A DNA stretch of 9,170 bases from contig WQXK01000034.1 in assembly GCA_009784845.1 (NCBI GenBank), forward strand, positions 1-9,170. The letters run 5' to 3'. The notes under the pieces were generated by a model. The model saw only the letters and a list, made by a program, of their open reading frames with translations, ran no database searches and was not told the origin of the DNA. A program made the position numbers and the translations under genes. The stretch's first letter is position 1, and each line of letters opens with the position of its first letter. This document shows positions 1-4,822 of the stretch, piece by piece. The stretch comes from Dehalococcoidia bacterium (GTDB taxonomy: Bacteria > Chloroflexota > Dehalococcoidia > Dehalococcoidales > UBA1222).

Positions 1-10
1 ATGGGGGCTA

Positions 11-91
11 TTATGCTGCCCGGTATCTTTCCAATTCATTTTGATTAGGATGCCGAAAAACATGGAAATCGTAGGCATTAACACACTCCAT
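11..91 (-). CDS. Possible 26-residue peptide, unrecognised
   Basis: A minus-strand reading frame starts at an ATG (89-91) and ends at a TAA (11-13), giving a peptide that begins MECVNAYDFHVF and ends ELERYRAA. The frame stays open upstream to a TTG at about 110-112, just after a TAG. It lies 30-110 bp downstream of a good minus-strand promoter (123-151). A weak GGAAG lies about 10 nt before the ATG. The composition looks protein-like, but the frame is too short to judge and no family is recognised. It could be a leader peptide, a fragment of a decayed gene or chance. Confidence 0.2.
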   Translation of the reverse strand: MECVNAYDFHVFRHPNQNELERYRAA

Positions 92-122
92 TGGATACTT
101 TATCTTCCACAACTATACTGGC

Positions 123-151
123 ATTATAAAAAATATACTCACAGGTTGCAA
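123..151 (-). promoter_or_regulatory. Sigma-70-type promoter, reading leftwards
   Basis: On the minus strand there is a perfect -10 TATAAT (123-128), a 17-bp spacer containing a T tract, and a -35 TTGCAA (146-151; 4 of 6 matches to TTGACA). It points toward the window start and the small frame at 11-91. It lies just downstream of the stop of the minus-strand gene at 155-478, so it would begin a separate transcript. AT-rich DNA gives chance matches, which lowers confidence. Confidence 0.4.
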
Positions 152-154
152 CAT

Positions 155-478
155 CTATGGAAAAAAGCTTTGCCTGTTTATATGTGCAGCTCCTCTGCTT
201 TTCAAAATTGGTTTAGTGACCTTGCCCCCGATCATTGCACCAATTTCAAAGTTAGTAATAGTATAAACTAAATTTGAAAGAGGTGATAACAATGTCAATT
301 TGGCGGTAACACTATCTGTTGTGGGCAGCGCCCCTACATCTACTACAGGTTGTATAGCAGATTGGACAGTGGGAGTGGGTACCTCCGGCTCTTCTGGAAT
401 TGGCTGAGGTTCAATTTGTTCCGGTTGGTTAGCATGTGAGCTATGTTTTGGTTTGGGTGCCGTTTTGGTTTTTGCCAT
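155..478 (-). CDS. Hypothetical 107-aa protein carried inside IS ends; C-terminus read from the IS end
   Basis: No family is recognised. The start is well supported: ATG at 476-478 has AGGAGGT seven bases upstream (complement of 486-492) and a plausible promoter at 574-602. Residues 1-17 are Lys/Ala/Ser/His-rich (MAKTKTAPKPKHSSHAN) and basic. Residues 18-40 are Pro/Glu-rich with the look of a flexible linker (EPQPIPEEPEVPTPT). There is no signal peptide or membrane segment. From about residue 61 (position 296 downward) the frame is simply the reverse reading of the IS left end, and after about residue 87 it runs 20 codons into flanking DNA before stopping. Only the first 60 residues are therefore likely to be native. 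It may be the 5' part of a gene cut by the IS, or a passenger gene of a small IS-ended cassette whose C-terminus depends on where it landed. Confidence 0.45.
   Translation of the reverse strand: MAKTKTAPKPKHSSHANQPEQIEPQPIPEEPEVPTPTVQSAIQPVVDVGALPTTDSVTAKLTLLSPLSNLVYTITNFEIGAMIGGKVTKPILKSRGAAHINRQSFFP
217..240 (+). repeat. Left terminal inverted repeat, 24 bp
   Basis: TGACCTTGCCCCCGATCATT followed by GCAC. It is the exact reverse complement of 610-633 and identical to the first 24 bases of the IS at 9026. Confidence 0.85.
217..296 (+). repeat. IS left-end copy 1 (80-bp direct repeat with 9026-9105)
   Basis: This stretch matches 9026-9105 base for base with one difference (C at 241 against T at 9050). 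It includes the terminal TGACCTTGCCCCCG, the RBS-like GAGGTGAT and the orfA start ATG at 292-294. Identity stops two bases into the second codon; the frame then reads only MSIWR before a stop. The transposase coding region is therefore missing here. Confidence 0.85.
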
Positions 479-485
479 ACGGATT

Positions 486-492
486 ACCTCCT
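486..492 (-). promoter_or_regulatory. Strong ribosome binding site for the minus-strand cassette gene
   Basis: The minus strand reads AGGAGGT seven bases before ATG 476-478. It fixes the start of the 107-residue frame and is the main reason to treat that frame as a real gene. Confidence 0.6.
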
Positions 493-510
493 AGTTTAGA
501 TTTTTGGCAC

Positions 511-544
511 AAAAAAGCACCGCCAGAAAGATTTGGTGGTGCTT
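511..544 (-). terminator. Intrinsic terminator / leader hairpin upstream of the cassette gene
   Basis: On the minus strand the arms AAGCACCACC (complement of 535-544) and GGCGGTGCTT (complement of 515-524) pair over 10 positions with one A-C mismatch, around a 10-base loop. A run of six T follows (complement of 511-516), partly shared with the stem. This is a good rho-independent terminator on the minus strand only. It sits between the promoter (574-602) and the RBS (486-492) of the cassette gene, so it either insulates the gene from read-through or attenuates it. Confidence 0.6.
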
Positions 545-573
545 GGGTTTGGTGTAGGATAGCTCCCTAGTTA

Positions 574-602
574 TTTATATTTTGTGCATTGCACATTGTC
601 GA
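574..602 (-). promoter_or_regulatory. Promoter for the cassette gene
   Basis: On the minus strand: -35 TCGACA (597-602; 5 of 6 matches), 17-bp spacer, -10 TATAAA (574-579; 5 of 6). The expected leader is about 90 nt and contains the terminator hairpin at 511-544. The promoter lies wholly within the IS-ended element, just inside the right inverted repeat. Confidence 0.5.
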
Positions 603-610
603 GCAATGTG
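583..610. promoter_or_regulatory. Two adjoining palindromes over the cassette promoter (operator-like)
   Basis: CACATTG (592-598), a 5-base spacer and CAATGTG (604-610) form a perfect 7-bp inverted repeat. TGTGC (583-587), ATT and GCACA (591-595) form a second, overlapping one. Together they cover the -35 box and most of the spacer of the minus-strand promoter and touch the right IS end. They could bind a repressor or be sub-terminal transposase contacts; the sequence does not decide. Confidence 0.3.
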
Positions 611-633
611 TGCAATGATCGGGGGCAAGGTCA
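610..633 (-). repeat. Right terminal inverted repeat, 24 bp
   Basis: The exact reverse complement of 217-240, ending GGGGGCAAGGTCA at 633. It marks the right border of the IS-derived material before the pyr promoter region begins. Confidence 0.85.
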
Positions 634-657
634 ATGAACGTTTCTATTCACCCTGTA

Positions 658-669
658 TAGTATATACTA
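658..669. repeat. Perfect 12-bp palindrome upstream of the pyr promoter
   Basis: TAGTATATACTA is fully self-complementary and begins 25 bp from the IS right end and about 48 bp before the pyr -35 box. It could be a regulator site, or chance in AT-rich DNA. Confidence 0.25.
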
Positions 670-716
670 ATTGCGACTAAACGCTAAACAGTCAACAGAA
701 ACTGAAAAATTTTTAC

Positions 717-746
717 TTGATTTTGTCTTATTTTTCATGCTATAAT
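717..746 (+). promoter_or_regulatory. pyr operon promoter (extended -10)
   Basis: The -35 TTGATT (717-722) is separated by 18 bp from a perfect -10 TATAAT (741-746) preceded by TGC (738-740), an extended -10. An AT-rich stretch (705-715) just upstream could act as an UP element. Transcription would start at about 751-754, giving a leader of about 120 nt that contains the PyrR-responsive structures. It is the only strong plus-strand promoter before the six pyr/car genes. Confidence 0.75.
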
Positions 747-779
747 TACCGACAATTGAATAAGTATCTTTTTCTCGCA

Positions 780-811
780 CCTTTTAAGTCAGTTCAGAGA
801 GGCTGGCAAGG
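780..811 (+). promoter_or_regulatory. PyrR-binding hairpin (anti-antiterminator) in the pyr leader RNA
   Basis: The RNA folds as CCTT (780-783) with AAGG (808-811), a 5'-side bulge TTAA (784-787), an upper stem GTCAG/CTGGC (788-792 with 803-807) and a terminal loop TTCAGAGAGG (793-802). The loop and the bulge on the 5' side match the known PyrR-binding element of Bacillus-type pyr leaders, which carries a conserved GAGAGG loop. When UMP-loaded PyrR binds, this fold is stabilised and the downstream 835-864 hairpin can form. Confidence 0.8.
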
Positions 812-843
812 GGAATGGGAAGTGTTTCATTCAGACCTCTTGC
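806..843 (+). promoter_or_regulatory. Alternative antiterminator / anti-sequestor pairing
   Basis: GCAAGGGG (806-813) can pair with CCTCTTGC (836-843), eight base pairs with one G-U. This uses the 3' arm of the PyrR hairpin and the 5' arm of the 835-864 hairpin, so it excludes both. It would form when PyrR is not bound and would leave the pyrR RBS free. Confidence 0.65.
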
Positions 844-870
844 TGGCGAAAGTCGATAAGAGGTTTTATT
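835..870 (+). terminator. pyr leader hairpin masking the pyrR RBS, with terminator-like T tract
   Basis: ACCTCTT (835-841) pairs with AAGAGGT (858-864). The stem continues through G-U pairs and GGC/GTC (845-847 with 852-854) to a GAAA loop (848-851), with a single mismatch (843 against 856). TTTTATT (864-870) follows directly and runs into the pyrR ATG. AAGAGG (858-863) is also the only good RBS for pyrR, so closing this hairpin would block ribosomes as well as possibly end transcription. Confidence 0.7.
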
Positions 871-1407
871 ATGCCCTCTAAAGTGGTAATGGCGGCCGAT
901 GAGTTAAGGCGAGCCTTAGCTCGCATGGCGCACGAAATTGTGGAGTACAACAAGTCCACCGATAATCTCATACTTGTCGGGTTGCATACGCGCGGCGTAC
1001 CACTGGCTATGCGCCTTGCGGAAAACATCGCCGCTTTTGAAAAGACTCTAGTTCCTGTTGGAGCACTTGATTTCACAAGCTACCGCGACGACCTAAACCA
1101 TCGCCAACCAGTCGTAAAAGACTCCGATATTCCCTGTGGTATCGATGGCAAGGTTGTAGTGCTTGTCGACGATGTGTTGTTTACAGGGCGTTCCGCCCGT
1201 GCCGCCATGGATGCCATCATCGACTTTGGCCGCCCTGACGTTATTCAACTTGCCGTACTCGTAGATCGCGGACACCGCGAACTACCGATTCGTGCCGATT
1301 ACGTAGGTAAAAACATACCTTCATCGCGAAATGAAGATGTTATGGTAAAGCTGTGCGAAACTGATGGAATGGATGAAGTGTGCATTGCCAGCACGGAGCA
1401 GACGTAA
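871..1407 (+). CDS. pyrR: PyrR, pyr operon RNA-binding regulator / uracil phosphoribosyltransferase
   Basis: This 178-residue cytoplasmic protein matches the PyrR family along its full length (B. subtilis PyrR is 181 aa). It binds the pyr leader RNA when loaded with UMP/UTP and usually also has uracil phosphoribosyltransferase activity. The PRPP-binding loop [16 protein letters not shown] lies at residues 96-111. Other family stretches are ILVGLHTRG (34-42), YRDDL (71-75) and the very conserved block from [20 protein letters not shown] (120-139) into [11 protein letters not shown] (140-150). The ATG at 871 follows AAGAGG by 7 bases, and that RBS lies in the 3' arm of the leader hairpin, which suggests autoregulation. 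It is the first gene of the operon, and its stop is one base before the pyrB ATG. Confidence 0.95.
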   Translation: MPSKVVMAADELRRALARMAHEIVEYNKSTDNLILVGLHTRGVPLAMRLAENIAAFEKTLVPVGALDFTSYRDDLNHRQPVVKDSDIPCGIDGKVVVLVDDVLFTGRSARAAMDAIIDFGRPDVIQLAVLVDRGHRELPIRADYVGKNIPSSRNEDVMVKLCETDGMDEVCIASTEQT

Positions 1408-1408
1408 A

Positions 1409-2377
1409 ATGACAGATGTTTTGTCACTCAACACTTTCGCATGGCAGCGCCAACACATACTTGATATACAAAACCTCAGTACGGCAGAAATTGAGTTGGT
1501 AATGCAAACCGCCGATGTTATGAGCAAACAGATTAACTCACCTATGAAGAAAAGCGACGCCCTGCGCGGCAAGACAGTAATAACGCTATTCTATGAAGCC
1601 AGTACTCGCACACGCGGGTCTTTTGAAATAGCCGCAAAAAACCTAGGCGCTGATGTTATAAATGTGACCATGCAGTCCTCAAGCATAAGCAAGGGAGAAA
1701 GCCTTATAAATACGCTTCACACGCTGGAGCAAATTGGCGCAGATATGATAGTCCTGCGGCATCCGCTATCAGGGGCACACTACTGCGCCGCTCCGTACAT
1801 GCAAGCAAACCTCATAAACGCCGGGGATGGCTGGCATGCTCACCCCACACAGGCACTACTTGATCTCTACACAATGCGCCAGCACGTATGTGACCTGCAA
1901 GGACGTAAGATAGTCATTTTGGGTGACATCAAACATAGTCGTGTTGCGCACTCAAATATCTGGTGTCTTTCCAAGATGGGAGCCAAAATTGTATTGTGCG
2001 CTCCACCCACACTGCTACCGGCAGGATTAGAAAACGTGCGAAGCTGCTTCCCGCATGTAGAGGTAGAACACAATATTGACAAAGCACTTGTCGGTGCCGA
2101 TGTAATCATGGTGCTGCGCCTGCAAAAAGAGCGCATGCGAGGCGACCTGCTACCCGGAACAGCTGATTTTATCTGCGGCTACCAGCTTAATGCGGCGCGT
2201 TTGGAGCTTGCTAACCCTCAGGCTATCGTAATGCATCCTGGTCCGGTAAACGAGGATATCGAATTGTCGGCATATGTGCTGCGTAGCCCTCGCTCTGTGA
2301 TAGGTGAACAGGTATCAAATGGCGTAGCAGTGCGTATGGCTATATTACAATTATTGAATGCGAGTAAAAACCAATGA
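1409..2377 (+). CDS. pyrB: Aspartate carbamoyltransferase catalytic subunit
   Basis: PyrB condenses carbamoyl phosphate with aspartate to give N-carbamoyl-aspartate, the first committed step of UMP synthesis. Visible active-site motifs from ATG 1409 are STRTR (65-69), SKGES (94-98), RHPL (117-120), HPTQALLD (145-152), HSRVAHSN (176-183), RLQKERM (237-243) and HPGP (276-279). The length, 322 aa, is slightly above the B. subtilis protein (304). An in-frame ATG at 1364 lies inside pyrR; 1409 is preferred because GGAG (1396-1399) sits nine bases upstream and homology begins shortly after. No PyrI regulatory subunit gene is adjacent, as is usual for Bacillota. The residues after HPGPVN read EDIEL where many homologues have RGVEI, a local oddity. 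Confidence 0.95.
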   Translation: MTDVLSLNTFAWQRQHILDIQNLSTAEIELVMQTADVMSKQINSPMKKSDALRGKTVITLFYEASTRTRGSFEIAAKNLGADVINVTMQSSSISKGESLINTLHTLEQIGADMIVLRHPLSGAHYCAAPYMQANLINAGDGWHAHPTQALLDLYTMRQHVCDLQGRKIVILGDIKHSRVAHSNIWCLSKMGAKIVLCAPPTLLPAGLENVRSCFPHVEVEHNIDKALVGADVIMVLRLQKERMRGDLLPGTADFICGYQLNAARLELANPQAIVMHPGPVNEDIELSAYVLRSPRSVIGEQVSNGVAVRMAILQLLNASKNQ

Positions 2378-3654
2378 AAGACATCTTAATCAAAAACGGA
2401 CGTATTATTGACCCTGCAACCGGTTTGGACGAAATAGGCGACGCGTGGCTTTCCGGAGGTCGCATCAAAGAGGTCGGCGGCAACATCTCCGCTCAAGGAG
2501 CGGACATACTGGATGCCACATCACAAGTGGTTTGCCCCGGCTTCATTGATATGCATTGCCATCTGAGACAACCGGGCTATGAGGCTAAAGAAACGATAGC
2601 TAGCGGCAGCAAAGCAGCAGCTAGAGGGGGATTCACGACTATCTGCTGCATGCCAAACACGAATCCGCCGCTGGACAACGCACCGCTCATCACATACGTC
2701 AACGCCATAGCCGAAAAGGAAGCTGTCATCCGTGTACTCCCCATCGGCTGCATTACCCATGCGCGCAAAGGTAATGAGCTATCGGATATGCTGGCAATGG
2801 CACAAGCCGGTGTTGTGGCATTCTCAGATGACGGTAGCTACGTCAAAAACCCGCAACTTATGCGCCGCGCTATGGAATACAGCTTGCCGATGGGCTTGCC
2901 CATCATTGAGCACTGCGAAGACACAGATTTGGCGGATGGTGGGCAGATAAATGAAGGCATCGTTGCCACAACTCTCGGGTTATGCGGCATACCTGCGGCA
3001 GCAGAAGGGGTGGCTGTCGCCCGTGACATTATACTTGCAGAAATTACTGGCTCCAGATTGCATATTGCTCACGTCAGCACTAAAGGAGCCGTAGAGTTAA
3101 TTCGCCAAGGTAAGAAGCGCGGCGTAAAGCTTTCGGCCGAGGTTACGCCACATCACCTGACACTTACAGAGGAATGCGTGTTAGGCTATAACACACAGGC
3201 GAAAGTTTCGCCGCCCCTGCGCACGCAGGCAGATATTGACGCATTAATTGATGGATTAAAAGATGGCACCATAGATATCATCGCCACAGATCACGCGCCA
3301 CACACAGCAAACGACAAAGCATGCGAGTTCGGGCTGGCAGCATGCGGCATATCCGGGCTGGAAACAGCCTTCGCTGCACTGATGCAGCTGGTACATTCCG
3401 GCAAGTTGCCGCTGCCGTTGCTAATTGCTAAACTAAGCAGCGCACCGGCCGCGATACTGCGCATGAAACTCGGCTCAGTATGCGTTGGGGCTCCCGCCGA
3501 CATCGCCATTATCAACCCGCATTTGGAATGGACAGTCAACCCCATCAGTTTCGTTTCCAAAGGGCATAACACACCTCTGGAGGGCTCAAAACTCAAGGGT
3601 AAAGTGACGGCTACTGTCTATGCCGGACAAGTTGTTTATCAGGATGAAGAATAA
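2374..3654 (+). CDS. pyrC: Dihydroorotase (class I)
   Basis: PyrC cyclises carbamoyl-aspartate to dihydroorotate using a binuclear zinc site. At 426 aa it is close to the B. subtilis enzyme (428). The metal ligands are visible: DMHCH with His61 and His63, Asp153 in FSDDGSY, His180 in IIEHCED, His233 in IAHVS and Asp306 in ATDHAPH. Substrate-binding LRQPG (64-68) and MPNTNPP (93-99) are also present. The ATG overlaps the pyrB stop (ATGA, 2374-2377) with only a weak RBS nearby, so translation is probably coupled to pyrB. All key residues are present and the enzyme looks functional. Confidence 0.96.
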   Translation: MKDILIKNGRIIDPATGLDEIGDAWLSGGRIKEVGGNISAQGADILDATSQVVCPGFIDMHCHLRQPGYEAKETIASGSKAAARGGFTTICCMPNTNPPLDNAPLITYVNAIAEKEAVIRVLPIGCITHARKGNELSDMLAMAQAGVVAFSDDGSYVKNPQLMRRAMEYSLPMGLPIIEHCEDTDLADGGQINEGIVATTLGLCGIPAAAEGVAVARDIILAEITGSRLHIAHVSTKGAVELIRQGKKRGVKLSAEVTPHHLTLTEECVLGYNTQAKVSPPLRTQADIDALIDGLKDGTIDIIATDHAPHTANDKACEFGLAACGISGLETAFAALMQLVHSGKLPLPLLIAKLSSAPAAILRMKLGSVCVGAPADIAIINPHLEWTVNPISFVSKGHNTPLEGSKLKGKVTATVYAGQVVYQDEE

Positions 3655-3695
3655 TCTACATTTGGAATCAAAATAATAAGTAAAGGCAAAATAAT

Positions 3696-4787
3696 ATGAC
3701 AAAACGAGCAATACTGCTACTGCAAGACGGCACCATCTACGAAGGCCAAAGTTTCGGCGCAGATGTAGATGCCTGCGGAGAGGTGGTCTTTAACACCTCC
3801 ATGGTCGGCTACCAGGAGATGCTAACCGATCCGTCATATGCCGGACAAATCGTAATCCCAACTTATCCCCTTATCGGCAATTACGGCATTAACGAAAGCG
3901 ATATCGAATCCTGCCGCATACAAGTACATGGCTTTGTAGTTCGCGAAAACTGCCTTGAGCCAAGTCATTACCAAAGCAAGAAGACCTTACATGACTATTT
4001 GGCTGAGGCCGGCGTTGCGGGCATTGCAGGGTTGGATACACGCTCTATTACCCGCAAGCTGCGTGACTACGGCACAATGATGGGGGTCCTAACATCAACA
4101 CGCACGCCACAAGAAGCCGCAGAAATGCTACGCAACACTCCAAGTTATGACACCAAAGATTTTGTCAAGGATGTCTCCACAAAAGAAGTTTTTGATTTCT
4201 GTTCAAATGATGACCCTCAAAGCCGCAATGTTGTTATTGTAGATTTCGGATGTAAGTACAATATCATGCGCATTCTGCATAGGCTTGGCTGCAATGTAAA
4301 AGTCGTGCCATATAACACAACTGCCAAGGAGATTTTGAGTTACAAGCCAGACGGGGTGCTTCTATCTCCTGGACCGGGTAACCCCGAATTGCTGGACTAT
4401 GCCGTATATAATATCCGAGGTTTAATTGGGTACAAGCCAATCTTGGGTATCTGTTTGGGCAACCAGCTTATCGCCCGTGCTTTCGGCAGTAAAACTTTCA
4501 AGCTTAAATTCGGGCATCGCGGCGGAAACCATCCGGTTAAAGAACTAGCAAGCGGGTGCGTACACATCAGCGCCCAAAATCACGGCTACACCGTTGACCC
4601 TGACAGCCTAAAAGATGGACTTGAGGTAAGCCATATCAGTCTCAACGACAAAACAGTAGAGGGGTTATGTCACAAAGAATTACCCATACTTACAATACAA
4701 TACCATTCCGAGGCTTCTCTCGGACCATTGGATAACCTGTACATATTTGATCGATTTATTCAGATGATTGACAAGGAAAAACACTAA
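3696..4787 (+). CDS. carA: Carbamoyl-phosphate synthase small (glutaminase) subunit
   Basis: CarA hydrolyses glutamine and channels ammonia to CarB. The N-terminal CPSase small-chain domain covers about residues 1-140, including [20 protein letters not shown] (33-52). The C-terminal class I amidotransferase domain covers about 178-360. The catalytic triad is visible as Cys253 in GICLGNQL, His337 and Glu339 in QYHSEAS. The usual Pro between His and Glu is Ser here, a mild substitution. The length of 363 aa is normal. The gene begins 41 bases after pyrC with AAGG about 10 bases before ATG. It does not show whether this is the pyrimidine-specific or the general synthase, but its place in a PyrR-led operon favours the former. 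Confidence 0.95.
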   Translation: MTKRAILLLQDGTIYEGQSFGADVDACGEVVFNTSMVGYQEMLTDPSYAGQIVIPTYPLIGNYGINESDIESCRIQVHGFVVRENCLEPSHYQSKKTLHDYLAEAGVAGIAGLDTRSITRKLRDYGTMMGVLTSTRTPQEAAEMLRNTPSYDTKDFVKDVSTKEVFDFCSNDDPQSRNVVIVDFGCKYNIMRILHRLGCNVKVVPYNTTAKEILSYKPDGVLLSPGPGNPELLDYAVYNIRGLIGYKPILGICLGNQLIARAFGSKTFKLKFGHRGGNHPVKELASGCVHISAQNHGYTVDPDSLKDGLEVSHISLNDKTVEGLCHKELPILTIQYHSEASLGPLDNLYIFDRFIQMIDKEKH

Positions 4788-4822
4788 TTAAACTTATTTT
4801 GAAAGAGCAGGAGAAAATCGCA

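Larger units (their letters stand above)
217..633. mobile_element. 417-bp IS3-family-ended element lacking transposase (MITE or mobile-cassette-like)
   Basis: Both ends carry the same 24-bp terminal sequence in inverted orientation (217-240 and 610-633), perfect over all 24 bases and beginning TGACCTTGCCCCC. This resembles the ends of the IS407 subgroup of IS3 elements. The left 80 bp equal the left end of the IS at 9026. The interior (297-609) shows no transposase remnant in either direction; it holds the 5' part of a minus-strand gene with promoter and RBS. The 4-bp flanks differ (TTAG left, ATGA right), so there is no target duplication. That leaves two readings: a non-autonomous cassette with an altered target site, or two IS ends from separate events flanking host DNA. 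Confidence 0.55.

Noticed and set aside
1..48. C-terminal end of a gene entering from the left on the plus strand
   Set aside because: Frames 1 and 3 are open for only 13-15 codons before stops and show no recognisable family; too short to support.
41..271. Plus-strand 76-residue frame across the left flank and IS end
   Set aside because: It has no RBS, runs into the IS end in a non-coding frame and has a composition rich in Trp, His, Tyr and Cys, typical of a chance frame. The minus strand has better signals here.
213..637. Target-site duplication around the IS-ended element
   Set aside because: The flanks are TTAG and ATGA (4 bp); 3-bp and 5-bp versions do not match either, so no duplication can be claimed.
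831..1076. Minus-strand frames overlapping pyrR, carB and other genes
   Set aside because: They are antisense shadows of strongly conserved coding sequences with no RBS or recognisable protein.
1364..1408. Upstream ATG that would lengthen PyrB by 15 residues
   Set aside because: It lies inside pyrR without a suitable RBS, and the added residues ([15 protein letters not shown]) are just pyrR read in another frame. ATG 1409 has GGAG at the right distance.
4799..4822. TTG at 4799 as carB start
   Set aside because: No RBS precedes it, and the AGGAG for the next TTG (4823) would lie inside the coding sequence. Homology begins right after 4823.
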